64,000 nucleotides of DNA from Oscillospiraceae bacterium (GTDB lineage: Bacteria; Bacillota; Clostridia; Oscillospirales; Ruminococcaceae), in contig JAGUQX010000008.1 in assembly GCA_030153485.1 (NCBI GenBank), positions 1 to 64,000 on the forward strand, given 5' to 3'. Positions within the stretch are counted from its first letter, which is position 1. Every line of letters begins with the position of its first letter. Made by a program: the position numbers and the translations under genes. Of this stretch, positions 7,690 to 15,945 are shown piece by piece. Under the pieces are notes generated by a model. It was not told the DNA's origin and did no database searches. It saw only the letters and a program-made list of their open reading frames with translations.

Positions 7690-8124
7690 CTAATTTTTAT
7701 TTATAAATTCCATATTATATTCTACAAAACCTGAATCTTTATTTGTTTGTTTTTTAATTATTTGGAAGTTTTTTTTAATATAAAATTTTACAGCCTGTTT
7801 ATTCTCTTTATAAACAGATAGTTTTAAATTATTATATTTTTCAACAACATATTCTAAAAGTATACTTCCTATACCTAATGATTGGTTGTTTATATCTACA
7901 AATAAAGCGCCTATAAAATTATGATCTAGTATACTGATAAAACCTTTTATAATAGATCTATCATCATATATATAAGTTTTTGAATTTGGTATATAAACAT
8001 TTTTTACAAGATAATAATTTTTATTCCAATAATCTTTATTTATAAAATGGTGAGCTTTTGTCGTAGATGTTTGCCATATATTCATAATTTTATTTAAATC
8101 TTTATTTTCAAAATCTCGTATCAT
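7690..8124 (-). CDS. GNAT-family N-acetyltransferase
   Basis: 144 residues of a typical GNAT fold. The acetyl-CoA pyrophosphate loop is NQSLGIGSILLEYV near residue 80 (Q-x-x-G-x-G), preceded by the strand IGALFVD, and the C-terminal part has the usual KENKQAVKFYIKKNF segment, in which the Tyr acts in many family members. Resembles the small YiaC-type acetyltransferases; substrate unknown. It is the last gene of the heme/iron operon, 49 bases after the HugZ-like gene, with its own ribosome site; the link may be only transcriptional. Confidence 0.8.
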   Translation of the reverse strand: MIRDFENKDLNKIMNIWQTSTTKAHHFINKDYWNKNYYLVKNVYIPNSKTYIYDDRSIIKGFISILDHNFIGALFVDINNQSLGIGSILLEYVVEKYNNLKLSVYKENKQAVKFYIKKNFQIIKKQTNKDSGFVEYNMEFINKN

Positions 8125-8173
8125 AAATATTATTAACTCCTTATTTATAAAGAATTAAATAAGTTTATATAAA

Positions 8174-8638
8174 TTATTTTGATTTGTCAATTACGACATG
8201 CATTTTTTCCCAATTATCTTCTTTTAATATAAGATCATAAGCTTTTCCATATCCTTCGACAAGCCTACCTTTAGTAGAAGATATTTCGAACACATCAAAA
8301 TCCATCTTTGTAAGGGTATCCATAATTTGATTGCCATGAGATTCTCTAAACATTTTTATAATATCTTCTGATAATTCTTGAGTAATAATCTCTGCTATAC
8401 CATTTAAGCAAACTCTTTTTCTTAAAAATGTTACCTCTGCTTCATTTTCTGGCTGTATAAACATAATAGATATTTTTTTATTATCTACTAAATTTTTATA
8501 ATGTTCTGCAACTTTACTTATGTATATATATGCTTTGTTTTTGTGCCAAACAAAAGGAGAATAACTAATACAAGGAAGATTATCTTTAGATAAAGAAGAT
8601 ATGCATAATGTTTTACTATTGTTTATTAATGTTTTCAT
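8174..8638 (-). CDS. HugZ/HutZ-family heme-handling protein
   Basis: 154 residues, a split-barrel (pyridoxamine-phosphate-oxidase-like) fold. Diagnostic pieces are SLSKDNLPCISYSPFVWH at the N-terminus, ISIMFIQPENEAE with FLRKRVCLNG in the middle, and GRLVEGYGKAYDL near the C-terminus, which matches the G-R-x-V-x-G-F/Y-G-x-A-Y-D motif of HugZ and HutZ. Those proteins bind heme and open the ring to free iron, using oxygen. Placed directly after the importer genes, it fits the job of extracting iron from imported heme. It lies 30 bases after the ATPase gene and is probably in the same transcript. Confidence 0.8.
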   Translation of the reverse strand: MKTLINNSKTLCISSLSKDNLPCISYSPFVWHKNKAYIYISKVAEHYKNLVDNKKISIMFIQPENEAEVTFLRKRVCLNGIAEIITQELSEDIIKMFRESHGNQIMDTLTKMDFDVFEISSTKGRLVEGYGKAYDLILKEDNWEKMHVVIDKSK

Positions 8639-8668
8639 AATTTGAATTCCTTTCAGTTAAAAAAATTA

Positions 8669-9448
8669 TTAAATGGATAAATCTAAAGGGTATACATATT
8701 TTGAATTTGATATAGGGTCTTTTGATATATGACACTCTATATTATATAAATTTTTTATATTTTCTTTAGTTATAGTTTTATCAGGGGTATCGTCTGCAAT
8801 AATATTACCATCTTTCATCATTATAATATGATTGCTAAATCTTGCCGCTTGATTTATATCGTGTAAAACCATAATTATGGTTATTCCAAGTCTTTTATTT
8901 AATTCTCTAATAAGTGTTAGAAGTTCTAATTGATGTCCAATATCTAGGTATGTAGTTGGTTCGTCTAAAAGAAGTATATCTGGTTTTTGGCATAAACACA
9001 TTGCTATCCAAACCCGCTGTCTTTCTCCTCCAGAAAGATTTGATAATTTTTTTTCTTGTATATTAGATATATTGGTATGCAATATTGCCCATGAAATTAC
9101 TTCATAATCTTTTTTACTATATTGTTCAAACCAATTTTTATGTGGACTTCTCCCATAGGTTACAAGTTGTTTAACAGTTATATCCTCTGGAGATGTATTA
9201 TGTTGTGAAAGGATTGCTAGCGTTTTGGACAACGATTTCTCTGAAAATGAGGATAGAGGAGATCCGTCTAGTAATATATAACCAGATATTGGATTTATTA
9301 GTTTTGCGATAGATTTAAGAAGAGTCGATTTGCCACATCCATTTGGTCCTATTATAGAAACGATTTCTTTTTTTTTTATTAATAAAGAAAGATTTTTTAT
9401 AATAGGAATTTTATCATAATTTATTTTTAGATTTTTAATTTCTATCAT
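8669..9448 (-). CDS. ATPase of a heme/iron ABC importer (FecE/HmuV type)
   Basis: 259 residues. Walker A GPNGCGKSTLLKSI near residue 33, Q-loop LSQHN, signature LSGGERQRVWIAM near 135, Walker B DILLLDEPTTYLDIGHQ, and H-loop VLHDINQA. The DIGHQLELL stretch after Walker B and the MMKDGNIIADDTPDKTIT tail are typical of iron-siderophore, heme and cobalamin importers. It drives the permease encoded 14 bases upstream. Heme rather than siderophore is inferred from the HugZ-like gene downstream. Confidence 0.9.
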   Translation of the reverse strand: MIEIKNLKINYDKIPIIKNLSLLIKKKEIVSIIGPNGCGKSTLLKSIAKLINPISGYILLDGSPLSSFSEKSLSKTLAILSQHNTSPEDITVKQLVTYGRSPHKNWFEQYSKKDYEVISWAILHTNISNIQEKKLSNLSGGERQRVWIAMCLCQKPDILLLDEPTTYLDIGHQLELLTLIRELNKRLGITIIMVLHDINQAARFSNHIIMMKDGNIIADDTPDKTITKENIKNLYNIECHISKDPISNSKYVYPLDLSI

Positions 9449-9462
9449 ATTTATTCTCCTAT

Positions 9463-10434
9463 TTAACTTTTTTTTCTAAGTAAGTATAGAAAAAATGGGC
9501 CTCCGATAATAGACATAATTATGCCTACTGGAAGTTCTATATTTTGTATAATAGTTCTAGATATCGTATCCGTCCCTAATAGTAGAATTCCACCAAGAAT
9601 CATAGAAAATGGTATTAAATATTTATGATCAGAACCGATAATAAGTCGACTAATATGAGGAACAACAAGTCCGATAAATCCAATTATTCCAACAACAGAA
9701 GTTGTTATAGAAGCGAGGAGTACAGCTATAGAAGATAAAATAAGTCTAATTATATTTATATTAAATCCTAAACTAGATACTGTTTCATCAGAAAGACTTA
9801 GGATATTTGCCATAGGAGAAAAGCAAACAGCAAGTATTAACCCTATAATAATATAAATAAATATAGATTGAACACTTTCCCATGACTTTCCAGCTAAACT
9901 ACCATTTAACCAAAGTAGAACTGATTGTATTTTATCGCTAAAAATAATTGATAGTAATGAAATTCCTGCCCCAAGTATACTGTTTACAGAAATACCTGCT
10001 AAAATAACACGAATAGGAGAAATCCCATTTTTCCATGAAATAGTATATACAATAACACAAGTTATAAATCCACCAAGAAAAACTAGTATACTTAGGATTG
10101 GTGTTAATGAAGGAAGGGCAAGCATAACAATCAGTCCCATGAGAGTTGCACCAGAAGAAACACCAGTTATACCAGGATCAGAGAGAGGATTTTTCATGAC
10201 AGCTTGTAATAAAACTCCAGATACAGACAAGCTCATCCCAACTATTACGGCTAATATGTTCCTTGGAAGACGTATGAGATATATAATAGAAAAAGATGTT
10301 GACGATCTATCTATAAGGGATGAAAAAATTTCATTTATTGGTATATTGACCGACCCAATAGTTGATAAAAATATTGTTAAAAATATTAATATACAAGCTG
10401 ATATAATAATTTTTAAGAGTTTGTTTTTATTCAT
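9463..10434 (-). CDS. FecCD-type permease of the heme/iron importer
   Basis: 323 residues with about ten hydrophobic segments, the BtuC/FecCD fold. Typical sequence landmarks are LIRLPRNILAVIVGMSLSVS near residue 55, NPLSDPGITGVSSGA near 85, and GFIGLVVPHISRLIIGSDH near 255, which contains the loop that contacts the ATPase. A single gene suggests a homodimeric channel. The start overlaps the stop of the binding-protein gene by 8 bases, so translation is coupled. Confidence 0.92.
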   Translation of the reverse strand: MNKNKLLKIIISACILIFLTIFLSTIGSVNIPINEIFSSLIDRSSTSFSIIYLIRLPRNILAVIVGMSLSVSGVLLQAVMKNPLSDPGITGVSSGATLMGLIVMLALPSLTPILSILVFLGGFITCVIVYTISWKNGISPIRVILAGISVNSILGAGISLLSIIFSDKIQSVLLWLNGSLAGKSWESVQSIFIYIIIGLILAVCFSPMANILSLSDETVSSLGFNINIIRLILSSIAVLLASITTSVVGIIGFIGLVVPHISRLIIGSDHKYLIPFSMILGGILLLGTDTISRTIIQNIELPVGIIMSIIGGPFFLYLLRKKS

Positions 10435-11347
10435 AAAATATATTTATAAGCTCCTCTATAGCTATTGGCGAATTTAAATTTGCAGTAGATGAAAATATTG
10501 ATGAATCTAAATCAAAAACGTTATCATTTTTAACTGCGGTTAATATTTTAAAAGCAGGGTTTTTGTCGAATTCTGCATCAAACATTTTTTTTGTATCTTC
10601 TTTTGATCCATGAGAAATTCTTAAAATATAATCGGGATTATAGCTAATTATTTTTTCGGTATTTATTGGAATATATCCTGATGTTTGTTGCATATCTAAA
10701 TCATCTGTTATATTTTCTATACCTAGTTTATCTACAATATTTCCGATGTATGAATTTTTATCAGCTAGAAGATTGCTTTGAGAAGAACCAAACATAATAG
10801 CAACCGATTTTTTATTATCTGCATTTATTTTATCTTGTATGTTTTTTAAAGGATTTTCAAGAGAATCTGCAAGTGTTTCTGCTTGATCCTGTTTATCTAA
10901 TACATTTCCTAAAGAAATAATACTTTGAGTTAATGTAGTTAAATTTTTTGTGTCTATAAAAAAACTTTTTATATTAAACTTATCTAGATTAGCTTCTAAT
11001 TTTTCTTTAAAAATTATATCTGTTATAAAGTAATCTGGATTTAATTCTATTAGTTTTTCAAAATCAACCTCCATAACCGATCCAATAGTTGGTAGATTTA
11101 TATATTGTTCAGGTAAAATTCCACTTGTAACAGGAATTCCAACTACGTTTGCTTCTAACGTTTCTAAAATAAAAGAGGGTATTATAGATCCAACTGCGAT
11201 TGTGGAGGAATTTATTTTATTATTATTATAAGTTTCTGTATTTTTTTGATTATCTATAGGTATTATTTTAATAATAATACCTATAGATAAAATTACTATT
11301 ATTATAATTATAATTGATATGATTTTGTTTTTTATAGTTTTAGCCAA
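10427..11347 (-). CDS. Substrate-binding protein of the heme/iron importer, membrane-anchored without lipobox
   Basis: 306 residues, FecB/HmuT-like periplasmic-binding fold (TroA superfamily): PSFILETLEANVVGIP, ELNPDYFITD and the long helix region with TLADSLENPLKNIQDK. Residues 8-27 are a strongly hydrophobic segment after MAKTIKNK, but there is no cysteine, so the usual lipoprotein anchor is missing; the protein is probably held by an uncleaved N-terminal segment. The start is TTG 11347, nine bases after AGGAGG. First gene of the operon, right behind the 19-bp palindrome at 11395-11436. Heme as ligand is inferred from the HugZ-like gene. Confidence 0.85.
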   Translation of the reverse strand: MAKTIKNKIISIIIIIIVILSIGIIIKIIPIDNQKNTETYNNNKINSSTIAVGSIIPSFILETLEANVVGIPVTSGILPEQYINLPTIGSVMEVDFEKLIELNPDYFITDIIFKEKLEANLDKFNIKSFFIDTKNLTTLTQSIISLGNVLDKQDQAETLADSLENPLKNIQDKINADNKKSVAIMFGSSQSNLLADKNSYIGNIVDKLGIENITDDLDMQQTSGYIPINTEKIISYNPDYILRISHGSKEDTKKMFDAEFDKNPAFKILTAVKNDNVFDLDSSIFSSTANLNSPIAIEELINIFYE

Positions 11348-11394
11348 ATGAATAGACCTCCTTATATTTATGTAATACCAATAATTTTATTAGC

Positions 11395-11439
11395 ACAAGC
11401 TTACTTAGTTAGTGTATACTAACTAAGTAAGCTTGTCAA
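11395..11439 (-). promoter_or_regulatory. Promoter with embedded 19-bp palindromic operator of the heme operon
   Basis: Arms ACAAGCTTACTTAGTTAGT (11395-11413) and its exact complement (11418-11436), spacer GTAT. On the - strand, TTGACA (11439-11434), 17 bases and TACACT (11416-11411) form a promoter that lies inside the palindrome, the classic layout for repression. The inner half-site TTAGTTAG...CTAACTAA resembles sites of DtxR-family metal regulators; a heme-sensing repressor is the other option. Confidence 0.75.
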
Positions 11440-11529
11440 TGCCATAATGATATAAAATATATTTATATCTAAATAATTTAATTTAATACGATATGTATAT
11501 ATATCTATTAAAGATAGGATGTAATCACT

Positions 11530-12390
11530 TTGCCCATAAAAATATTAGACAGAATATTAAGAATAAATAATAATAGTACCAAAGTTGGTGAATATAAAGG
11601 ACCAGGAAATCCGAAATATCCAGATTTTAAAGCGGGTGTAAATATGATAAAACATCCACCTATAGATCAATGTTATGAGTCTGTATTTCCTTATCCAACT
11701 GGTAAAAGAGATACTTTATTGGTTCTAACAGAGATGCAACAACAAGCTGAACAAGATAATGATTGGACAGCTTCAGGTCTTTTGCAGTTAGATATTCAGA
11801 ATTTGAAGTTGAAAAAAAATTCAACGCCAATACCAGCTCCAACACCAGACCCAATACCAATTCCTAAAGAACCAACGCTAAAAGAAAGATTTTTAGCATT
11901 TTTCGGAGTTACTAATTCAGTAGAAAAGCCAAAAAAAATAGAATTATCCGATGATGAATTAGAGGATCAACATTTTAAAGAGTTAGAACTTGCTGGACCA
12001 TATATAAAGCGTGATGAAGCTCTTAAAAAAGAGGGATTTTCTACAAAAGCTGATTTATTGGATAAACCAGATGCAGTTAAAAAAACAGAAGATGAAAAAA
12101 GAGAATATCAAGAAAAAATTGAAAGAGAAGAGGCGAGATGTAGAAAAGCTGTACAGGATATGAGGGATAGAAGAGAGGCAGAAGAAAAAAGAAGAAAAGA
12201 TATTTTAGAAGTATACGGAAAATATTCATTGGAATCTTTAACTTTTGGTAAATCTGCAGAAGAAATAAAAGATATTAAACGTAAGGCAAAAAAGCAGAAG
12301 TTAGATCCAAAGAGATATTTACTACAAGAACAGTTAAAAGAATCTGTTGCCAATGATTTAGCTGGAATGGGAATTACAAATTTAAAATAG
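11530..12390 (+). CDS. Unknown hydrophilic protein with CYESVF motif, Pro-rich linker and charged helix
   Basis: 286 residues from TTG 11530 with AGGATG upstream. Residues 48-53 read CYESVF, like the NYDSVF element of copies A-C, at a similar distance from the N-terminus. Residues about 98-115 are a Pro-rich linker (TPIPAPTPDPIPIPKEP), followed by LKERFLAFFGV and then a long, highly charged helical region (KREYQEKIEREEARCRKAV) likely to form a coiled coil. No signal peptide or membrane segment. The gene stands alone on the + strand. Not recognised; I place it with the NYDSVF proteins only tentatively. The linker-plus-coil layout would suit a secreted effector or a cytoskeletal/scaffold protein. 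Confidence 0.65.
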   Translation: MPIKILDRILRINNNSTKVGEYKGPGNPKYPDFKAGVNMIKHPPIDQCYESVFPYPTGKRDTLLVLTEMQQQAEQDNDWTASGLLQLDIQNLKLKKNSTPIPAPTPDPIPIPKEPTLKERFLAFFGVTNSVEKPKKIELSDDELEDQHFKELELAGPYIKRDEALKKEGFSTKADLLDKPDAVKKTEDEKREYQEKIEREEARCRKAVQDMRDRREAEEKRRKDILEVYGKYSLESLTFGKSAEEIKDIKRKAKKQKLDPKRYLLQEQLKESVANDLAGMGITNLK

Positions 12391-12464
12391 TATATCAGTA
12401 TAGTTAAAAAGAGTTCCAAATATTTTAAAATATCTGGAACTCTTTTTAACTATACTGATATACT
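12389..12464. terminator. Very long bidirectional terminator hairpin
   Basis: Two 38-base arms with one mismatch and no spacer (turn at ATTTTAAAAT, 12422-12431). The left arm starts inside the stop codon of the gene at 11530 and the right arm ends in ACTTTTTTAT. It serves the convergent genes on both sides. Confidence 0.85.
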
Positions 12465-12479
12465 TTTTTATAATAGATT

Positions 12480-14099
12480 CTATTTTTCTTCTATAATAAT
12501 AAATCTGCCTAATGTTTCTGGGCTTAATTTAATATAATTTGATGAAGTAATTTCAATTTCTTCTAGTTTAAAATTATTGCTATAATCCCAAGAAAGAATT
12601 TTAATATTTTTATTTTTTGTAGATTTATTTTTTAAATATAACTCTAAATTATTATTTATATTTTCAATATTATCTACACTTCCATTTAATAAATAGTCTA
12701 AAGAATGAATTCCTAGTACATTATATTTCGAAAATTTTTCATCCATCATTGTTGATATAATATTTTTAGAATAAGCATCTATGCTAGAAAATGAAGAAAA
12801 ATTATGGTATAGACCATTTTTTTCTGGATTAAACATATTATCTTCTAAGCTGTTAAGATAAGCTTCAGAATCATATGAATTTATAGTATTAGATAATGTA
12901 TAAAAATCTCTTTCTAAAAGGATAAACTTACCAAGTTCATTTACATTTATTTTAGCATATCCATCAACAATATCCAATGATTTAAGTTCATAAGTTCCAT
13001 TATTTTTAACGTGTAAAACATCTAGTTTAGCTATATTCATAGTTATATCTCTAACATCTATATATAAATCAGAATTTTTTGGTATTCCAACAGTATCTCC
13101 ATTTAATTCTAACGATGTATCATATAATTTATTTATACGGCTATCTTTAAAGTATTTGCTAACTATATATTCTATAGTAGTTAAAAAGTTATTTTCTTCT
13201 ATAACAACATTTAGATAGTTATCGTCTGAAAAACTTTTATTTTCATTAGATAAATATATTCCGTTATTATGTATACTATCTTTTTGATTAGTATTAACTG
13301 TTATATCATGTTCTATAAAAATTTCTGGATAATCTTTAAAAGATGCTTTAATTGTCGTTGTGCCAGATTTTTCACCTTTTATATTTCCAAAACTATCAAT
13401 TGAAACTATAGAATTATCTTTAGATTCAAATACTAGTTCATTAAATGTTACATTTTTATCATAGATTGTTGTAGCTTGAAAAATTTGATTAACATCTATA
13501 GCTGATGGTATTTTATCAAAATTTATATTAGTTGGAAGTATTAGTTCTGGTTCTTCTATAATAGAAACAACATTATTTTTAAATATAAAAAGAGAATTAT
13601 TTAAATTTTTATATCTAAATCCATTAGAAAAATCTTCCAATGTATTATAAAGAGCACCATCAAATTCTAGTCTATGATCTTGCTCTAAATGTTTAATTTT
13701 TATATAATCATATTCTGAAAAAGTTGCAGCGTTAAGTTGTTCTGCTATTTGATTTGCATTTCCTTTAGGGTTTAAATGATACTCATTTATTAGGTTATTA
13801 TTTTTATCATATTGGTATAAAGAAAAATATGGAGTTTTGTCGCTAAAACCTGAGTGTACAGTACCTCCACTTGATTTAGCTATAAACTTTTTGTTTTTAA
13901 AATCAAAATCAATAGTTAAAGCTAATCTATTACCCAATCCTTCTACTTTAATTTGGGGCTGATTTGTTGAAATTTTTTGTGATGTGGAGTATGATTTTTG
14001 CTCTTGTTCACTATATTTATTTGATTCTATTGCAGATATAGGAGATACTATAGATGCCACCATTGTTGTTGCTATAACATAAGAAATAATTTTTTTCAT
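12480..14099 (-). CDS. Secreted protein with bacterial Ig-like (BIG2) domain
   Basis: 539 residues. Signal peptide MKKIISYVIATTMVASIVSPISA, cleavage near residue 23. Residues about 215-265 form a BIG2 Ig-like domain: VFESKDNSIVSIDSFGNIKG then SGTTTIKASF. The other parts are strand-rich and carry two similar short segments near the end (ELGKFILLERDFY and TLGRFIIIEEK), suggesting an internal repeat. There is no sorting motif or membrane anchor at the C-terminus, so it may be released or wall-bound by charge. BIG2 domains are common in adhesins and wall proteins. A large inverted repeat lies upstream. Confidence 0.75.
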   Translation of the reverse strand: MKKIISYVIATTMVASIVSPISAIESNKYSEQEQKSYSTSQKISTNQPQIKVEGLGNRLALTIDFDFKNKKFIAKSSGGTVHSGFSDKTPYFSLYQYDKNNNLINEYHLNPKGNANQIAEQLNAATFSEYDYIKIKHLEQDHRLEFDGALYNTLEDFSNGFRYKNLNNSLFIFKNNVVSIIEEPELILPTNINFDKIPSAIDVNQIFQATTIYDKNVTFNELVFESKDNSIVSIDSFGNIKGEKSGTTTIKASFKDYPEIFIEHDITVNTNQKDSIHNNGIYLSNENKSFSDDNYLNVVIEENNFLTTIEYIVSKYFKDSRINKLYDTSLELNGDTVGIPKNSDLYIDVRDITMNIAKLDVLHVKNNGTYELKSLDIVDGYAKINVNELGKFILLERDFYTLSNTINSYDSEAYLNSLEDNMFNPEKNGLYHNFSSFSSIDAYSKNIISTMMDEKFSKYNVLGIHSLDYLLNGSVDNIENINNNLELYLKNKSTKNKNIKILSWDYSNNFKLEEIEITSSNYIKLSPETLGRFIIIEEK

Positions 14100-14144
14100 A
14101 TGACGCTCCTTATTTTATCAAATATATTTTATGTCGAAATTACA

Positions 14145-14214
14145 ATACATAATATATTCTATTAAATAGCTAATTCATTATTTAAATTAGCAGTTAATAG
14201 AATATATCATGTAT
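14145..14214. promoter_or_regulatory. Nested inverted repeat upstream of the Ig-like protein gene
   Basis: Outer arms of 21 bases with one mismatch (14145-14165 and 14194-14214) enclose inner arms GCTAATT (14169-14175) and AATTAGC (14185-14191). It lies upstream of the - strand gene starting at 14099 and of the + strand gene at 14301. Operator, structured leader or old terminator are possible. Confidence 0.4.
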
Positions 14215-14300
14215 TCTACGTATAAGTCAATAGATATATAAAATTATCTTTATAATTTTATATATATGTAAATATTATAAAATAAGTATACTTTTGGAAG

Positions 14301-14723
14301 GTGGGTTCTGTTATATATAAAAAATTAGGAATAATGTTAGTTGTTTTCAGCATAACTTTTTATCTATTATCTGGTTGTAGTATCGTAGATAAAAATTTTT
14401 TAAATCAGGGAATAAAATGGGTTATATTTTTGGGATTAAATGATAAAGATGATTATATTCAAAAGATGTCTATAGAAGAATCAGAAGATATCGCATCAGA
14501 TATTATTTTAAAATATGCTGATGGTTATACGAAATTAAATGGTGAAGGTGCTTTTAAAAATGATAAAAATATTGTTACAACAGAGAATAGTTTAATCTAT
14601 CATATATATTTTGCTAGTAAAGATGATATATCAAAAATTATGGATGAATTAATGGAAGTTTTTAATCAAGAATCTATTTTAGTAGAAAAGTATAAAGTTG
14701 ATTATGATTTTTATTCTAAATAA
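14301..14723 (+). CDS. Small lipoprotein of unknown function
   Basis: Up to 140 residues. A hydrophobic N-terminus ends in the lipobox LLSGC (Cys at 26 if GTG 14301 is the start), so it should be lipid-anchored outside the membrane. The remaining 110 residues are a hydrophilic domain with no motif I recognise. The start is unsure: GTG 14301 overlaps the GGAAGGTGG ribosome site, and ATG 14334 has only AGGA three bases before it and would cut the signal to LVVFSITFYLLSGC. A rare start codon between them is possible. An AAGTATACTT palindrome lies just upstream. It ends in a shared terminator. Confidence 0.6.
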   Translation: MGSVIYKKLGIMLVVFSITFYLLSGCSIVDKNFLNQGIKWVIFLGLNDKDDYIQKMSIEESEDIASDIILKYADGYTKLNGEGAFKNDKNIVTTENSLIYHIYFASKDDISKIMDELMEVFNQESILVEKYKVDYDFYSK

Positions 14724-14755
14724 AAACCTCACATTTATAAATGTGAGGTTTTTTT
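14722..14755. terminator. Bidirectional terminator
   Basis: Stem AAAAACCTCACATTT with its complement, short loop, followed by a T-run on both strands. Shared by the lipoprotein gene and the convergent secreted-protein gene. Confidence 0.9.
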
Positions 14756-15828
14756 TATCTTGAAAAATCTATAGGATCTGTTTTAGGAATATATGTTTGA
14801 CCAATCTCTTTTATATAATACATCAAAGATTTTTGCCAATATTCAATCTCTCTTTTTGGAGGACATTCTAAAGCTAAAATTCTTTTTAAATTATCTCTTG
14901 TAAACTCAAAATCCCAAAATCTCTCATAGGTATCTCCAAGATTTGGAGCTACATAATCGATACTCAAAATTTTATCAGCATACTTTACAAGTTCAACATC
15001 ATAATAATATATATTTCCCATTTGATAATCTATAGGGTTAAAATATGTATATAGATCATTCTCCCCATATCCGCCAGATATAATATAATCAATATAATTA
15101 AAGTTTGGTTGAGTATAATGTGAAAGAATTAATGAACTTTCATCATAAAAGATATTTAAAGCAGGCATATCAGGATTTTTGTTATAACATTTATTAACTT
15201 TAAACATAAAAACCCCAATTATATTGTCGTCTTCAGAGCCTTTAAATATTTTTTCATCATTATAGTCTTTACCTAATCTACTAGATGTAGAATATATATA
15301 TGCTTCTATCTGTCTTTGTCCTTCAACGGCAGAGTCTAAGTATCCCGTTGGGTCATAGTTAGAAAGTCTAAATTCGCCATATTCAGAATTTGCGGGTTTT
15401 AGTTTTCCAGAATTTATATTATTCCATAGATTATTTTGAAAGTCGGTTTGTGTAGAACCTTCAGAAGGAATAGCATTATCTTCAGTAGATAGAGATGTCA
15501 TAAGTGTTAACTGTGACGGATCATAACCGAGGCTATATTCTAGTCCAGAAAATCCAAAAATCTTTTCATAATCTGTCATACGTAGAATGGCTATAAACGT
15601 ATCGTCCGGAGCAAATACTTCTTTTTTATTACCAAGTGCTATATTTTGTTGATTGTCCATAACAGCTTGATAGGTTTCAATAAATAAATCTGATTTGGAC
15701 TCTGTCTGATCTATTAAATTTAGCTCTGTAGCAGAAGCTTTTATAATAGAAATAGTAGAAAATATAATAGATAATGATATAAAAATTCCTATTATTTTTA
15801 AATATGATTCTTTTTTTAACTTTATCAA
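14755..15828 (-). CDS. Secreted protein with cohesin-like beta-sandwich
   Basis: 357 residues from a TTG start with AGGAGAG at good spacing. Signal peptide within MIKLKKESYLKIIGIFISLS, cleavage after KASA near residue 33. Residues about 75-110 read FIAILRM...IFGFSGLEYSLGYDPSQLTL, the pattern of cohesin and related carbohydrate-module sandwiches (a strand, then G-x-x-F/Y-x-L-x-Y-D). The later part has DEKIFKGSEDDNIIGVFMFKV, again like a cohesin strand. No dockerin, sorting tail or anchor. It may be a shed surface module; no cohesin partner is visible here. A palindrome overlaps its promoter. Confidence 0.65.
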   Translation of the reverse strand: MIKLKKESYLKIIGIFISLSIIFSTISIIKASATELNLIDQTESKSDLFIETYQAVMDNQQNIALGNKKEVFAPDDTFIAILRMTDYEKIFGFSGLEYSLGYDPSQLTLMTSLSTEDNAIPSEGSTQTDFQNNLWNNINSGKLKPANSEYGEFRLSNYDPTGYLDSAVEGQRQIEAYIYSTSSRLGKDYNDEKIFKGSEDDNIIGVFMFKVNKCYNKNPDMPALNIFYDESSLILSHYTQPNFNYIDYIISGGYGENDLYTYFNPIDYQMGNIYYYDVELVKYADKILSIDYVAPNLGDTYERFWDFEFTRDNLKRILALECPPKREIEYWQKSLMYYIKEIGQTYIPKTDPIDFSR

Positions 15829-15869
15829 TAAAATCTCTCCTAATATAAATATATTTTGTATACAATATT

Positions 15870-15902
15870 AATAGTATATAAATAATATATACTATTTGTC
15901 AA
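15870..15902 (-). promoter_or_regulatory. Promoter with palindromic operator for the cohesin-like gene
   Basis: On the - strand TTGACA (15902-15897), 18 bases and TATACT (15878-15873). The spacer and -10 are filled by an 11-bp perfect inverted repeat, AATAGTATATA / TATATACTATT, spacer 5, at 15870-15896. This is the same geometry as at the heme operon but with a different site. Confidence 0.6.
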
Positions 15903-15945
15903 CAAAAACTTATTATAATCGACTATTTTGTATATTTATATTAAA

